From positions 2,294,001 to 2,358,000 of the forward strand of contig NZ_CP130701.1 in the NCBI RefSeq assembly GCF_030553075.1: a stretch of 64,000 bases of DNA, in the 5' to 3' direction. Origin of the DNA: Halomonas sp. I5-271120 (GTDB taxonomy: Bacteria; Pseudomonadota; Gammaproteobacteria; Pseudomonadales; Halomonadaceae). Shown piece by piece: positions 1 through 7,924 of this stretch; the first letter of the stretch is position 1; the number at the start of each line of letters is the position of its first letter. The position numbers and the translations under genes were made by a program. The notes below the pieces were generated by a model. It was given only the letters and a program-made list of their open reading frames with translations, ran no database searches and was not told the DNA's origin.

Positions 1-98
1 TCGAGTATCCGCTGATGTGGGGGCTGGTGGCGCTGGGCATCTTTCTGCGCGGCGGTGATCGCTTCTCGCTGGATGCCAGGTTTGGCCTCAAGATCTAA
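1..98 (+). CDS. DoxX family membrane protein, C-terminal fragment
   Basis: Only the last 31 codons are in the window; the frame starts at base 3 and ends with TAA at 96-98. The peptide begins EYPLMWGLVALGIFLRGG and continues to RFSLD, which resembles the last transmembrane helix and tail of DoxX-type quinone-associated membrane proteins. The start lies outside the window, so neither length nor the other helices can be checked. Assignment rests on this short stretch and is moderate. Confidence 0.55.
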   Translation, partial: EYPLMWGLVALGIFLRGGDRFSLDARFGLKI

Positions 99-107
99 CA
101 AGGCATC

Positions 108-180
108 CTTGAGCGTCACTTCCTATCTTGAGCGTCACTTCCTATCTTGGGCTCACCCCTATCTTGAGCTCACCTCTTAT
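108..180. repeat. four tandem copies of a 17-19 bp unit
   Basis: Two identical 19-bp copies (CTTGAGCGTCACTTCCTAT, 108-126 and 127-145) are followed by two diverged copies of 17 bp (146-162) and 18 bp (163-180). The array lies between the end of the DoxX gene and a strong hairpin. The pattern is read directly; no function is known to me. Confidence 0.75.
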
Positions 181-218
181 CGCCGCAGAGCCAGCTTCGA
201 TGAGCTGGCCCTGCGGCG
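181..218 (+). terminator. long hairpin, probable terminator
   Basis: A 16-bp stem with one mismatch (181-196 with 203-218) around a 6-base loop, rich in GC. It lies just downstream of the DoxX gene and its repeats and just before the dioxygenase ribosome-binding site. There is only a short T run after it, so it may act as an attenuator or RNA-stabilising structure instead of a classical terminator. Confidence 0.5.
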
Positions 219-251
219 ATGTTTCCTCCCTCGAGTCACGGAGGTTTGACC

Positions 252-1076
252 ATGACCCTTTCTGCTTCTTCCACTTCCTTGCCAGCAGTGTTTCTGCCCC
301 ATGGCGCCGGGCCCTGCTTTTTCATGGACTGGCAGCCGGCCGGGCTCTGGGATCGCATGGCCGCCTGGTTGAGCGGTTTAACCGAGGCGCTGCAGGTGAA
401 GCCACGAGCGATCTTGGTCATCTCCGCGCACTGGCAGGCTGAAACCTTCACCGTCAATGCCCAGGCGTCACCATCGCTTTACTACGACTACTACGGCTTT
501 CCCGATCACACCTATCGGCTGAGCTGGCCGGCGGCTGGGGATCCTGAACTTGCTGCGGCGGTGCGCGAGCGGCTGACCGAGGCAGGCCTTTCCTCTGGCC
601 AAGAGCATCAGCGCGGGCTCGATCATGGCGTCTTCATTCCGCTCAAGCTGGTCTTCCCCGAGGCCGAGGTGCCGGTGGTGCAGCTGTCGCTGAAAGAGGG
701 GCTCGACCCCGCCGAGCATCTGGCCCTGGGGCGCGCCCTGGCCCCGCTTCGCGAGCAGGGTGTGCTGATCATCGGCAGCGGTATGAGTTATCACAATATG
801 GCGCGCTTGAGGCGTGGCGGTGCGGCTGTCGATCCGGACTCCCGCGCCTTTGATACCTGGCTCGGCGAGACCGTAGCGCTCCCCGGCGCGGCCCGCTCGT
901 CACGTTTGCAGGACTGGACGTCAGCACCCGGCGCCCGGGCATCCCACCCGGAAGAGGAGCACCTGCTGCCGCTGTTTGTGGTGGCTGGTGCCGGCGGTGA
1001 CGCCCCCGGTAAGAAGGTCTTCGAGGACGAGGTGATGGGCAGCGTACAGTCGGCCTTCGTGTTCGGTGCACCCTGA
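252..1076 (+). CDS. ygiD: DODA-type extradiol aromatic ring-opening dioxygenase (YgiD-like)
   Basis: Encodes 274 residues related to the LigB superfamily of metal-dependent extradiol dioxygenases; E. coli YgiD opens the ring of L-DOPA. Conserved histidines that would bind the metal are seen in LPHGAGP near the N-terminus, ISAHWQ, GLDHGVFIPL and SYHNM. The length matches the family (about 260-275). The start at 252 is chosen because GGAGG at 240-244 is well spaced from it; an upstream ATG at 219 lies inside the hairpin region and lacks such a site. The gene stands alone. The substrate cannot be read from sequence. Confidence 0.82.
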   Translation: MTLSASSTSLPAVFLPHGAGPCFFMDWQPAGLWDRMAAWLSGLTEALQVKPRAILVISAHWQAETFTVNAQASPSLYYDYYGFPDHTYRLSWPAAGDPELAAAVRERLTEAGLSSGQEHQRGLDHGVFIPLKLVFPEAEVPVVQLSLKEGLDPAEHLALGRALAPLREQGVLIIGSGMSYHNMARLRRGGAAVDPDSRAFDTWLGETVALPGAARSSRLQDWTSAPGARASHPEEEHLLPLFVVAGAGGDAPGKKVFEDEVMGSVQSAFVFGAP

Positions 1077-1415
1077 CCGGTGCACGTGTAGGCAGAGATC
1101 GAGGGCCGGTAGAGAGATGGTAGAGGTCTGATAGAGGATAAAGCCGGACGTGCAGCCGGAAGTGCTCCGGGAAATACCCGAGGGTGAAAGAATGAGGCGA
1201 AAGAACGCAGTGGAAGAACGAGGCAAAAGGAGCCGCGAATGCTGCATCGAAGGTCGGCTTGGCCGGGGCACGGCCGGCGCCTAATATAGTGCCCTTCTAT
1301 CGCGTCCTCGGTTATCCATCCAGCTATGGCCGGGGGCAAGTTTGCCTGGATAAGGCGTTGCCAAGGAGGGCGGCCGGCAAGGATTTGCTGCCAGCCATGA
1401 AATAAGGAGATGTTC
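1077..1415. other. intergenic region, 339 bp
   Basis: A purine-rich stretch with many GAAAGAA and GAGG runs follows the dioxygenase stop. No convincing gene is seen. The second half holds a promoter candidate (see 1259-1287) serving the LysE-family exporter. Confidence 0.5.
1259..1287 (+). promoter_or_regulatory. candidate sigma70 promoter for the LysE/RhtB exporter
   Basis: TTGGCC at 1259-1264 and TAATAT at 1282-1287 are separated by exactly 17 bp. The -10 is strong and the -35 weak. It lies about 130 bp upstream of the exporter start. Prediction from pattern only. Confidence 0.35.
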
Positions 1416-2024
1416 ATGCCGTTGACCCTGTGGCTGTCGCTTGCGGCAGTCTGCGCGATGGGGGCCATGTCGCCCGGGCCGAGCCTCGCGCTGGTGTTGC
1501 GCCATACCCTGGGCGGGGGTCGTCTGCCCGGCGTGGCCGCGGCGCTTGCGCATGCGCTGGGCGTGGGGCTCTATGCGCTGTTGACCGTCTGGGGGCTGGG
1601 TGCAGTGATCGCCCGCCATACGCAGCTGTTCCAGGTCATCACCTGGGCCGGCGCAGCCTATCTCGCCTGGCTTGGGGTGAAGGCGCTGCGGGCCGGCCAG
1701 GCATCAGCACTGCAGGCCAGTGGTGTGGCCACGACCCGGGCGCAGGCCGCCCGAGACGGAGTGCTGGTGGCGCTTGGCAACCCCAAGCTGATTCTGTTCT
1801 TCGTCGCGCTGCTCAGTCAGTTCGTCAGCCCTGATATGAGCGCGTCGGCCAAGGCCTTGATCGTCGCTACAGCGATGATCATCGACGGTGGCTGGTACGT
1901 GCTGGTGGCCGTTGCGCTATCGCATTCTGCAGTGCTGCCATGGCTTCAGGCCCGGGCTCACTGGCTCAATCGTCTTACCGGGGTGATCCTGCTGGGGTTG
2001 GCCGTACGGGTACTCATCGGATAG
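1416..2024 (+). CDS. LysE/RhtB family amino-acid exporter
   Basis: A 202-residue inner-membrane protein of the LysE/RhtB (threonine/homoserine efflux) superfamily, which exports amino acids or their derivatives. Visible marks are the N-terminal MSPGPSLALVLRHTLGGG, the GNPKLILFFVALLSQF segment, and about six hydrophobic stretches over the usual 200-residue length. The start at 1416 is chosen because AAGGAG at 1404-1409 is 6 bases upstream; the ATG at 1410 directly abuts it. It stands alone with its own candidate promoter. The specific substrate is not evident. Confidence 0.85.
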   Translation: MPLTLWLSLAAVCAMGAMSPGPSLALVLRHTLGGGRLPGVAAALAHALGVGLYALLTVWGLGAVIARHTQLFQVITWAGAAYLAWLGVKALRAGQASALQASGVATTRAQAARDGVLVALGNPKLILFFVALLSQFVSPDMSASAKALIVATAMIIDGGWYVLVAVALSHSAVLPWLQARAHWLNRLTGVILLGLAVRVLIG

Positions 2025-2083
2025 CGCAGTCATTTATACGCTAATCGCTTAGTTGGTCGTATCAGTTGGGTGTATAAGTGAGG

Positions 2084-2102
2084 GGCCAGGCTCCCTCTGG
2101 CC
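2084..2102 (+). terminator. small hairpin between exporter and regulator genes
   Basis: GGCCAG (2084-2089) pairs with CTGGCC (2097-2102) around a 7-base loop. There is no T run, so it may be only a weak terminator or a leader element of the next gene. Confidence 0.3.
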
Positions 2103-2132
2103 TAGCGACAACTTAATTGTGTGAGAGCTCTC

Positions 2133-3392
2133 ATGCTTCTGGATACTGCGCCACTGGCCGTCGTCGTCGACAAGGATCCAGGTGTTTTGGCCGACCTGAC
2201 TCAACTATTTCGCACTCTGGGGCTCGACACTCACCACCAGCCTACTGACCTACAAGCTTGCCTTACTCACCTTAGACCTCGGCTAGTGATCCTCGATCTG
2301 GAAATCGACGGGGTCGAGGGAATCGACACCCTGCGCTATCTGGCGGACGTCGGCTATCGAGGCTCGGTGATGCTGCTCAGCGCCGTGGACCCCAAGGTAA
2401 TGCGGATCGCCGAACGGATGGGTCATACCCTTGGCCTGAACATGCTGGATTCGCTGAGCAAGCCGTATGAACTGAATGCCCTGCACGACAGCCTCGATGG
2501 ACTGCGGATGCCGTCCCAGAGCGAAGCCGCCGGCAAGCACGGTAAAGAATGGGGCCGCGAGGAGATCGTTCGCGCCCTGAAAGAGCAGGAGCTGGTGGTT
2601 CATTACCAGCCCCAGTTTGATTTGACTTCCCAGACCCTCAGCGGTGTCGAGGCGCTGGTGCGCTGGCAGCATCCCGAGTGTGGGCTGATCTGGCCGAGCC
2701 ACTTCCTGAAGCTGATGACCCAGGAGCAGACGCGGCTGATGACGCGCCAGATCGTGGCGCAGGTGGCTCGTGACTCTCAGCTCTGGCGGGTGTCAGACCA
2801 GCAGCTGTCGGTGTCGATCAACATTTCTCCCAATGAACTGCTTCACGATGAGCTGGTCCCGCTGATGGACGAACTGCAGCAGTCGCTGGGGTGTCGGCTG
2901 TCGCTGGTGCTGGAAATCACCGAAAACGATGCCATGCATGATGAGCTGTTAAGCAGCGAGGTGGCGGCACGGCTGCATCTGCTTGGCATGGAGCTGTCGG
3001 TTGACGACTTCGGGATTGGCTTTTCGTCTCTGGCACGTCTGCAGCTGTTGCCGATCAGTGAAGTGAAGATCGACCGAAATTTCGTTCGCCACCTCCACGA
3101 CAACTCCGAGGATGCGGCTATCGTCGAAGCCGTGGCATTGCTCGGTCAGCGCCTCGGCATCCGGGTGGTGGCCGAGGGCGTTGAGACGCTGGAGAGCCTG
3201 GCGCAGTTGGCACGTTTTGGCTGCACCCATGCTCAGGGCTATGCGCTGGCGAGACCCATGCCGGTCGAGGGTCTGCTGGCGCTGATCGCGAGTCTGGGCA
3301 GCTGTCAGCCCGCGGCGTCCGATCCCGCCACGCCCCAGACCTATCAGTTCTGGATGCCACGCAACGCCAAGCCCGCCAGTAGCGCGCCCTGA
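2133..3392 (+). CDS. response regulator with receiver and EAL phosphodiesterase domains
   Basis: Encodes 419 residues: an N-terminal receiver domain (about 8-120) and a C-terminal EAL domain (about 140-385), an arrangement that hydrolyses cyclic di-GMP under phosphorelay control, as in PvrR/RocR-type proteins. The receiver keeps the acidic pair (Asp13, Asp15), the phospho-acceptor Asp55, Ser83 and Lys110. The EAL domain keeps VEALVRW, NISPNELL, LEITEND, DDFGIGFSSL, KIDRNFV and VAEGVET, so it is probably active. The start is taken at ATG 2133, preceded by GAGAG; an in-frame GTG at 2121 lacks a ribosome site. No histidine kinase is adjacent. It acts in the cytoplasm. Confidence 0.85.
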   Translation: MLLDTAPLAVVVDKDPGVLADLTQLFRTLGLDTHHQPTDLQACLTHLRPRLVILDLEIDGVEGIDTLRYLADVGYRGSVMLLSAVDPKVMRIAERMGHTLGLNMLDSLSKPYELNALHDSLDGLRMPSQSEAAGKHGKEWGREEIVRALKEQELVVHYQPQFDLTSQTLSGVEALVRWQHPECGLIWPSHFLKLMTQEQTRLMTRQIVAQVARDSQLWRVSDQQLSVSINISPNELLHDELVPLMDELQQSLGCRLSLVLEITENDAMHDELLSSEVAARLHLLGMELSVDDFGIGFSSLARLQLLPISEVKIDRNFVRHLHDNSEDAAIVEAVALLGQRLGIRVVAEGVETLESLAQLARFGCTHAQGYALARPMPVEGLLALIASLGSCQPAASDPATPQTYQFWMPRNAKPASSAP

Positions 3393-3466
3393 TCGAGGCA
3401 CTGCTGCTTTTCTGGCCACGCGTGGTGTACTTGTCTTGGCGGCAGCGGACGCTTCCTCCGTGGCGC

Positions 3467-5119
3467 TCAGGGCGTGATTCGCTCGAGGATCGCGGCCAAG
3501 GGGGCATCCACGGGAAGTACACCATAAGCCGGGCTCGGCGCCTCGCCGAGCCGCGTTCGGCAGAAGGTATCGGCCACTGCCGCCGGGGCGAAGCGCAGCA
3601 GCAGAGCGGCCTGCAGGGCCTGGGCCATGCGCTGGGCCAGCCAGCGTGCGCGCAGGGTCAGGGTCTCGCTGGGCTGCGTCAGCGCCTCGTCGAGCTCGAC
3701 CAGGGCACGGTCGAAGTCGGCCTGCTGACCGCGCGCCGCCCTGAGCTCGTTCACCAGCGCCTGGATGCTCTCCGGATGGCGCGCCATCACACGCAGCACA
3801 TCCAGGCAAATGACGTTGCCCGACCCCTCCCAGATCGAGTTCACCGGCGCCTCTCGGTATAGCCGGGCCAGCGGCGTTTCCTCCACGTAGCCGATGCCGC
3901 CCAGGCATTCCATGGCCTCGGCCATGAAGCCGGGCCCGCGTTTGTTGTGCCAGTACTTGGCAAGCGTCGGCAGCAAGCGTGCCAGGGCTCGCTCGTGGTC
4001 GCTGCCGCTGGCTTCACCATCGAAGGCGCGGGCGGCGCGCAGACTCAGCGTCACGCCGGCCTCGACTTCTAGCGCCAGGTCGGCGATCACCATCCGCATC
4101 AGCGGCTGCTCGGCGAGCGGCCGGCCAAAGGCGTGGCGATGGCGTGCGAAGCGCCATGCTTCGCGCAGGGCCTGTCGCATCATGCCCACCGGGGCCACGG
4201 CAGCGTCGAGTCGGGTCTGCTGGACCATCTCGAGGATGGTGGCGATGCCGCGGCCCGGCGAGCCGATGGGCTGCGCCCAGGCGTGACGGTACTCGATCTC
4301 GGCGGAGGCGTTGGCGCGATTGCCGCACTTGTCCTTGAGACGCTGAATCTCGATGGGATTGCGGCTGCCGTCGGGCTGGAAGCGCGGCACCAGGAAGCAA
4401 CTGAGACCGTCTGGCGTCTGAGCCAGGGTCAGGAAGGCATCCGACATCGGCGCGCTGCAGAACCACTTGTGGCCGGTCAGCCAGTTGCCGTCGTTGTCGG
4501 CCTTGGCGCGGGTGGTGTTGGCCCGCACGTCGCTGCCGCCCTGTTTTTCGGTCATCGCCATGCCCAGCGTCACCGCTGCCTTGTCATTGAGTGGCAGCGC
4601 TCGCGGGTCATAGTCCCAGGTCAGCAGCCGCGAGCCCCAGTTGTCCAGCATCCAATCGTCCTGAGCCAGCACCGGCATGGCGGCATGGGTCATGGTCAGC
4701 GGGCAGCAGACGCCGGGTTCCGCCTGGGTCATCAAATAGAGCGCGGCAACATGCGCCTGATGGCCGCCGCGGCCTTCTTCCTGCCAGGCCACTGCATGCC
4801 AGCCGTGGTCGAAGGCTTCGTGCATCAGCTCATGGTAGGCGGGGTGGTACTCGACCTCGTCCAGACGACGTCCATGCCGATCGAAGAGCCGCAGGCGCGG
4901 CGGGTGCTGGTTGGCGGCCTCGCCCAGCGCCTGCAGCCGCCGGCTGCCTACCGCCCGGCCGAGCGCGGCGAGGCGACCGGCGACCCAGGTGGGGGCTTCA
5001 CGCGCCAGCGCCTCGCGCAGCGGGGTGTCGTCGGCCAGCCAGTCCTCGTCTTCGGGCGGCGGCGGCTGGTTGATGACCTCATGGGTGGCGAGGTGTTCGC
5101 GGGGGGCGCTATCGGCCAT
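3467..5119 (-). CDS. aidB: AidB-type acyl-CoA dehydrogenase
   Basis: Encodes 550 residues, close to E. coli AidB (about 541), a flavoprotein of the acyl-CoA dehydrogenase fold induced by alkylating agents and thought to protect DNA; its true substrate is unclear. Diagnostic stretches are MTEKQGGSDVRANTTRA, LTGHKWFCSAPMSD, the family segment ECLGGIGYVEETPLARLYREA and NSIWEGSGNV near the C-terminus. GGAG precedes the ATG by 8 bases. It runs convergent with the receiver-EAL gene and divergent from the NUDIX gene. No ada/alk genes are adjacent. Confidence 0.9.
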   Translation of the reverse strand: MADSAPREHLATHEVINQPPPPEDEDWLADDTPLREALAREAPTWVAGRLAALGRAVGSRRLQALGEAANQHPPRLRLFDRHGRRLDEVEYHPAYHELMHEAFDHGWHAVAWQEEGRGGHQAHVAALYLMTQAEPGVCCPLTMTHAAMPVLAQDDWMLDNWGSRLLTWDYDPRALPLNDKAAVTLGMAMTEKQGGSDVRANTTRAKADNDGNWLTGHKWFCSAPMSDAFLTLAQTPDGLSCFLVPRFQPDGSRNPIEIQRLKDKCGNRANASAEIEYRHAWAQPIGSPGRGIATILEMVQQTRLDAAVAPVGMMRQALREAWRFARHRHAFGRPLAEQPLMRMVIADLALEVEAGVTLSLRAARAFDGEASGSDHERALARLLPTLAKYWHNKRGPGFMAEAMECLGGIGYVEETPLARLYREAPVNSIWEGSGNVICLDVLRVMARHPESIQALVNELRAARGQQADFDRALVELDEALTQPSETLTLRARWLAQRMAQALQAALLLRFAPAAVADTFCRTRLGEAPSPAYGVLPVDAPLAAILERITP

Positions 5120-5282
5120 GGCGGGGCTCCAGGCGGTGTCTCGAGGCAGGCGCTTATGACCGGTCTCAAGGCATGAGTCCTTTGAGCATGGTCAGCGCCC
5201 GGTAATCGGTCAAACGCCTTGAGGCTGGCCCCGACCCGGTGGACTGGTTAGGCTAAAAGGCTGATCCGATAGGGAGAGTCCG

Positions 5283-5822
5283 ATGACCGCCGATGATTCC
5301 ACGCTGCCGACGCCGGTGATCGCCGAAGAACACATTCAGTTGGTCGATGCCCGCAATCGCCCCTGCGGCAGTGCACCCCGGGCGCTGATGCGCCGCTTCC
5401 ACTTCTGGCACCGGGCCACCTACATCGTGGTGCGCAACTCAAGGGGAGAGATCTGCGTGCAGCGTCGCACCCTGATCAAGGAAGTTTTCCCCGGCGGTGA
5501 TGATCTGGCCGCAGGCGGGGTAGTCGGCGCCGGCGAAGCGGTACACCTGGCCGCCCGCCGCGAACTTGCCGAAGAGCTCGGCATTCGCGGCCAGCCGCTA
5601 CGCGCCTGTGGCGGGTTTCGCTATTCAGAAGGCGGCAATCATATCTACGGCAGCGTCTATCTGGTTGATTACGATGGGCCGCTTTGCCTGCAGCCCGAAG
5701 AGGTCGATTCGGTGCGCTGGATGCCGCTCAGGAAGGCACTGGCCCTCGACACCGCCACGCCGGATACCCGCTGCGCGCTGGGCATGCTATATGCGGGTGG
5801 CTGGCTCAAGGAGGTGGCATGA
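5283..5822 (+). CDS. NUDIX hydrolase (YfcD-like)
   Basis: A 179-residue protein with a complete Nudix box at residues 79-101 (GX5EX7REXXEEXG pattern, with the REL-EELG core), which binds magnesium and hydrolyses nucleoside-diphosphate-linked compounds. The flanking sequence resembles the YfcD/isopentenyl-diphosphate-isomerase-like branch. GGGAGAG lies just before the ATG. Its TGA overlaps the ATG of the MoxR gene, so it appears to be the first gene of the NUDIX-MoxR-DUF58-transglutaminase operon. Whether it has a shared role with those genes is unknown. Confidence 0.85.
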   Translation: MTADDSTLPTPVIAEEHIQLVDARNRPCGSAPRALMRRFHFWHRATYIVVRNSRGEICVQRRTLIKEVFPGGDDLAAGGVVGAGEAVHLAARRELAEELGIRGQPLRACGGFRYSEGGNHIYGSVYLVDYDGPLCLQPEEVDSVRWMPLRKALALDTATPDTRCALGMLYAGGWLKEVA

Positions 5823-6748
5823 ACCAGCTCTCGCAGCGCCAAGCAAGCTTCAATGAGGTCATTGCGGCGCTGTCGACGGTGGTGCGCGGCAAGCCGCGCG
5901 AGGTGCGGCTTGCGCTGTGCTGCCTGCTGTGTCGCGGCCATCTGCTGATCGAGGATCTGCCGGGGCTGGGTAAGACCACGCTGGCCCAGGCGCTGGCCAG
6001 GGTCACCGGGCTCGACATGCAGCGGCTGCAGTTCACCAGCGACCTGCTGCCCGCCGACGTGCTCGGCGTCTCGGTGTTTGACCCGGGGCAGGGGCGCTTT
6101 CATTTTCATCCTGGCCCGGTCTTTCATGGCCTGGTGCTAGCCGACGAGGTGAACCGCGCCACGCCCAAGACCCAGAGCGCGCTGCTCGAGGCGATGGAGG
6201 AAGGACAGGTGACCGTCGAGGGCGAGACCCGGGCGCTGCCGGATCCGTTCTTCGTGATTGCCACCCAGAATCCACAGGATCAGGCCGGTACCTTTCCGCT
6301 ACCCGAGTCCCAGCTCGACCGCTTCCTGATGCGCCTGTCGCTTGGCTACCCCGAGCGCCAGGCCGAACGCGAGATTCTGCGCGGCGAAGCCGGGCGCTCG
6401 CGCCTCGATGAGCTGCCGGTGCTGCTCGATGCGGCTACCCTGCAAGACATGCAGGCACGCCTGGCAGGCCTGCATGTCGCCGAGCCATTGCTCGACTACG
6501 TGCAGGCGCTGGCGGCGGCCAGCCGCAGTCATCGCGACCTGCCCTGGGGGCTCTCCACCCGCGGCGTGCTGGCGCTGCTACAGGCCAGCCGGGGCTGGGC
6601 GCTGCTCGAGGGTCGGGATCATGTCTTGCCCGAGGATATTCAGGCGGTGTGGGTGCCCGTTGTCGCCCACCGGCTTAGCAACGGCAGTCGCGATGCCGAC
6701 GAGAGGGTGGCACGCGACCTGCTTGCCGCCGTGCCGGTGCTGGGCTAG
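5819..6748 (+). CDS. MoxR-family AAA+ ATPase
   Basis: Encodes 309 residues of the MoxR group of AAA+ chaperone-like ATPases, which commonly help assemble or activate partner proteins encoded beside them. Walker A is GLGKTT at 49-54, Walker B LVLADE at 105-110, and the sensor-1 asparagine is in IATQNPQ near 151. The start at 5819 overlaps the NUDIX stop in an ATGA junction and is preceded by AAGGAGGTGGC. It sits directly ahead of DUF58 and TgpA-like genes, the standard MoxR-DUF58-transglutaminase arrangement. Confidence 0.92.
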   Translation: MNQLSQRQASFNEVIAALSTVVRGKPREVRLALCCLLCRGHLLIEDLPGLGKTTLAQALARVTGLDMQRLQFTSDLLPADVLGVSVFDPGQGRFHFHPGPVFHGLVLADEVNRATPKTQSALLEAMEEGQVTVEGETRALPDPFFVIATQNPQDQAGTFPLPESQLDRFLMRLSLGYPERQAEREILRGEAGRSRLDELPVLLDAATLQDMQARLAGLHVAEPLLDYVQALAAASRSHRDLPWGLSTRGVLALLQASRGWALLEGRDHVLPEDIQAVWVPVVAHRLSNGSRDADERVARDLLAAVPVLG

Positions 6749-6751
6749 CCG

Positions 6752-7924
6752 ATGAAAAAGCGGGGCGCCCCCTTGGCTGGGCCGCTGACTCGTGGCTGGG
6801 CGCGGCTGCGTCACTGGAGCTGGACCCGGCGTTCAACCCCAGCCGATGCGCCGCTTTCCCAACATCGGCTGTTCGTGGTGCCGACTGGCTTCGGCCTGGC
6901 CTGGGCGGGCCTGATACTGATCCTTTTCCTGTTCGGCACCAACTATCAGAACAATCTGGCCTATGGCCTGTCCTTTTGGCTGCTCGCCATTGCCCTGGTG
7001 GCGCTGTTTCGCGGCTGGCGCAACCTGCTGGGCGTGCGTCTGACGATCACCCCCGAGGGCGAGGCCTTCGCCGGCGGCGAGGCGCGGCTTCGGGTGCGGC
7101 TCGCTGCCTCCCGGGATCGCCAGGCGCTGGCGGTGTGCCTCGGGCGGCGGCTCGGTCGCAGGGCAGGTCGACGGGCAGGCCGCAGTGCAGGTCGCCGCGT
7201 CGGGCGACACCCTGAAGGTCACCGCGAGGTGGTCGATCTCGTCGGTGGCGAGGCCAGCCTGACGCTTGGCTGGCCGGTCACTGTGCGGGGCGATCAGCCA
7301 CTGCCGCGACTGCGTCTGGAAAGCGACTGGCCGCTGGGGTTGGTGAGGGCGCTGGCCTGGGTCGATAGTGCCGAGACGCTGCTGGTCTATCCGACGCCCT
7401 GGTCGAGTACCGATGCCGCCATTCCCGAGCCCCGTTCGCTGGATGAGCCGGCGCCCCAATCGGCAGCGCCGAAAACGCCGCGTGAGGCGCAGGACTTCGC
7501 CGGGCTTCGGCGCTACGTGCCAGGGGATGCCCCTTCGCGGCTTGCCTGGAAGCAGTGGAGCCGCACCGGGGTGCTCGCCACCAAGCACTTCAGCGAGCCC
7601 CCCGCGGCGCCTACCTGGCTCGACTACGCTGCGGTGATGGGCGATGTGGAAACGCGTTTGTCGTGGCTCTGCTATCAGGTGAGCGCCTATCACCGCCGCG
7701 GCGAGTCCTTCGGCCTGCGCCTGCCCGGCCTCACGCTGCCGCCCGCCAGCGGTTCCGTTCAGCGGCGCCGCGCGCTTACCGCCCTGGCGCGCTTTTCTCT
7801 GGAAAACGCCGCGTTAGAAGGCCCTGTCCATGGCGCTTTAGAAGACGCTTTCCGCGACAATGACTCGCCCGCTGCGCCTGACGCGGGTGCACCGGGTGGC
7901 GAGGCACGCGAGGTGGGCGCATGA
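6752..7924 (+). CDS. DUF58 domain membrane protein
   Basis: A 390-residue protein with two hydrophobic segments near residues 45-62 and 72-87 and a C-terminal DUF58 region containing the RPYVPGD-like motif (here RRYVPGDAPSRLAWKQWSRTG), typical of the partner encoded between MoxR ATPases and transglutaminase proteins. It starts 3 bases after the MoxR stop and its end overlaps the next gene. Unusual: residues 130-152 are an Arg/Gly-rich run of repeated GRR-type tetrads (7139-7207) placed in the extracytoplasmic or cytosolic loop after the membrane segments. Biochemical role unknown. Confidence 0.88.
   Translation: MKKRGAPLAGPLTRGWARLRHWSWTRRSTPADAPLSQHRLFVVPTGFGLAWAGLILILFLFGTNYQNNLAYGLSFWLLAIALVALFRGWRNLLGVRLTITPEGEAFAGGEARLRVRLAASRDRQALAVCLGRRLGRRAGRRAGRSAGRRVGRHPEGHREVVDLVGGEASLTLGWPVTVRGDQPLPRLRLESDWPLGLVRALAWVDSAETLLVYPTPWSSTDAAIPEPRSLDEPAPQSAAPKTPREAQDFAGLRRYVPGDAPSRLAWKQWSRTGVLATKHFSEPPAAPTWLDYAAVMGDVETRLSWLCYQVSAYHRRGESFGLRLPGLTLPPASGSVQRRRALTALARFSLENAALEGPVHGALEDAFRDNDSPAAPDAGAPGGEAREVGA
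7139..7207 (+). repeat. in-frame 12-bp repeat coding for GRR tetrads
   Basis: Five to six imperfect 12-base units of the form GGTCGCNGGGCA encode LGRR, AGRR, AGRS, AGRR, VGRH in the DUF58 gene. The pattern is visible at both DNA and peptide level. It is a probable slippage-prone tract. Confidence 0.7.

Noticed and set aside
2949..3908. 319-codon minus-strand frame across the receiver-EAL gene end and aidB
   Set aside because: Overlaps aidB in another frame on the same strand and has Gly/Arg/Ala low complexity.
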